This document shows, piece after piece, positions 52,287 to 52,434 of a DNA stretch of 52,434 bases; position 1 is the stretch's first letter; every line of letters starts with the position of its first letter. The stretch spans positions 1-52,434 of the forward strand of contig JALNYZ010000029.1 of the NCBI GenBank assembly GCA_023229575.1. The letters run 5' to 3'. The position numbers were made by a program, and so were the translations under genes. The notes beneath the pieces were generated by a model. It was given only the letters and a program-made list of their open reading frames with translations, did not search any database and had not been told where the DNA came from. Source of the stretch: Prolixibacteraceae bacterium (GTDB lineage Bacteria > Bacteroidota > Bacteroidia > Bacteroidales > Prolixibacteraceae).

Positions 52287-52434
52287 TTAAGAATTACAGA
52301 TTAAAGATTGAGTCCCGTCCGACAACCCGATTTTTCTCAATTGATTGAGAAGTCAGCGTTTTCGGAACAAGATAGATGATGTGGCACTATTGCCGTTAGA
52401 AATGATTGAAACGCGAAAATGAGCTTGGCACAGT
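52287..52434. other. Right end, no gene seen
   Basis: The 148 bases after rhlE contain a small hairpin (TTCTCAA with TTGAGAA near 52334-52351). On the plus strand it is preceded, not followed, by a T tract. Nothing else is recognised. Confidence 0.5.

Overview
This 52.4 kb window looks like chromosome from a Bacteroidota (Bacteroidetes) member, probably of the Bacteroidales/Marinilabiliales type. The evidence is the family mix (DUF5683, DUF5063, DUF2795, OstA-like and SurA-like proteins, a Bacteroidetes-type PriA and LpxK), the repeated -7 promoter word TAnnTTTG upstream of many starts, and the rarity of Shine-Dalgarno sites. No rRNA, CRISPR array or prophage is visible.

Layout. 1-2155: accessory zone with a possible structured RNA, a DUF1016 nuclease relic, a HigB/HigA toxin-antitoxin pair and repeats. 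2156-3538: MFS exporter. 3896-8094: both methylmalonyl-CoA mutase subunits, separated by a hairpin repeat. 8300-11200: accessory zone with an ATPase relic, an intact DUF4143 ATPase and a scrambled glycosidase relic. 11599-18072: tandem tRNA-Glu genes, rpsT, radC, upp, folK, sppA, lpxK and punA. 18278-21310: ettA, a small membrane protein and a REP-associated transposase inside its REP repeats. 21580-25584: a minus-strand operon parA-parB-DUF5683-mltD. 25683-30518: priA, nadD, gmk and yicC. 30638-34754: relics and small genes (AAA-DUF234 relic, membrane protein, YbjQ, TonB-like protein, slipin relic, orphan rnfD). 34819-39738: recG, a methyltransferase-like protein, a DUF559 nuclease, an ABC ATPase and a cobalamin adenosyltransferase. 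39821-46485: DUF2795, a guaB/foldase/OstA block and a nucleotidyltransferase with a HepT remnant. 46594-52286: recQ, then a DUF5063/exonuclease/rRNA methyltransferase/RhlE operon.

Functional links. MutA/MutB need adenosylcobalamin, which the PduO-type adenosyltransferase at 39193 could supply. SurA-like foldases, the OstA-like protein, LpxK, MltD and SppA serve the outer envelope. ParA/ParB, PriA, RecG, RecQ and RadC serve chromosome replication and repair.

Two patterns stand out. First, five accessory genes (DUF1016, glycosidase, AAA-DUF234, slipin, HepT) keep a recognisable N-terminus and C-terminus but have lost the middle, with abrupt junctions that suggest deletion between short direct repeats. 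Second, many intergenic gaps carry long hairpins built from reiterated short words (CACAGAG, CGCAAAG, CACAAAG, GTGCCTA, ACATCA), which differ in sequence but share one architecture. Neither pattern is explained by the ordinary genes around it.
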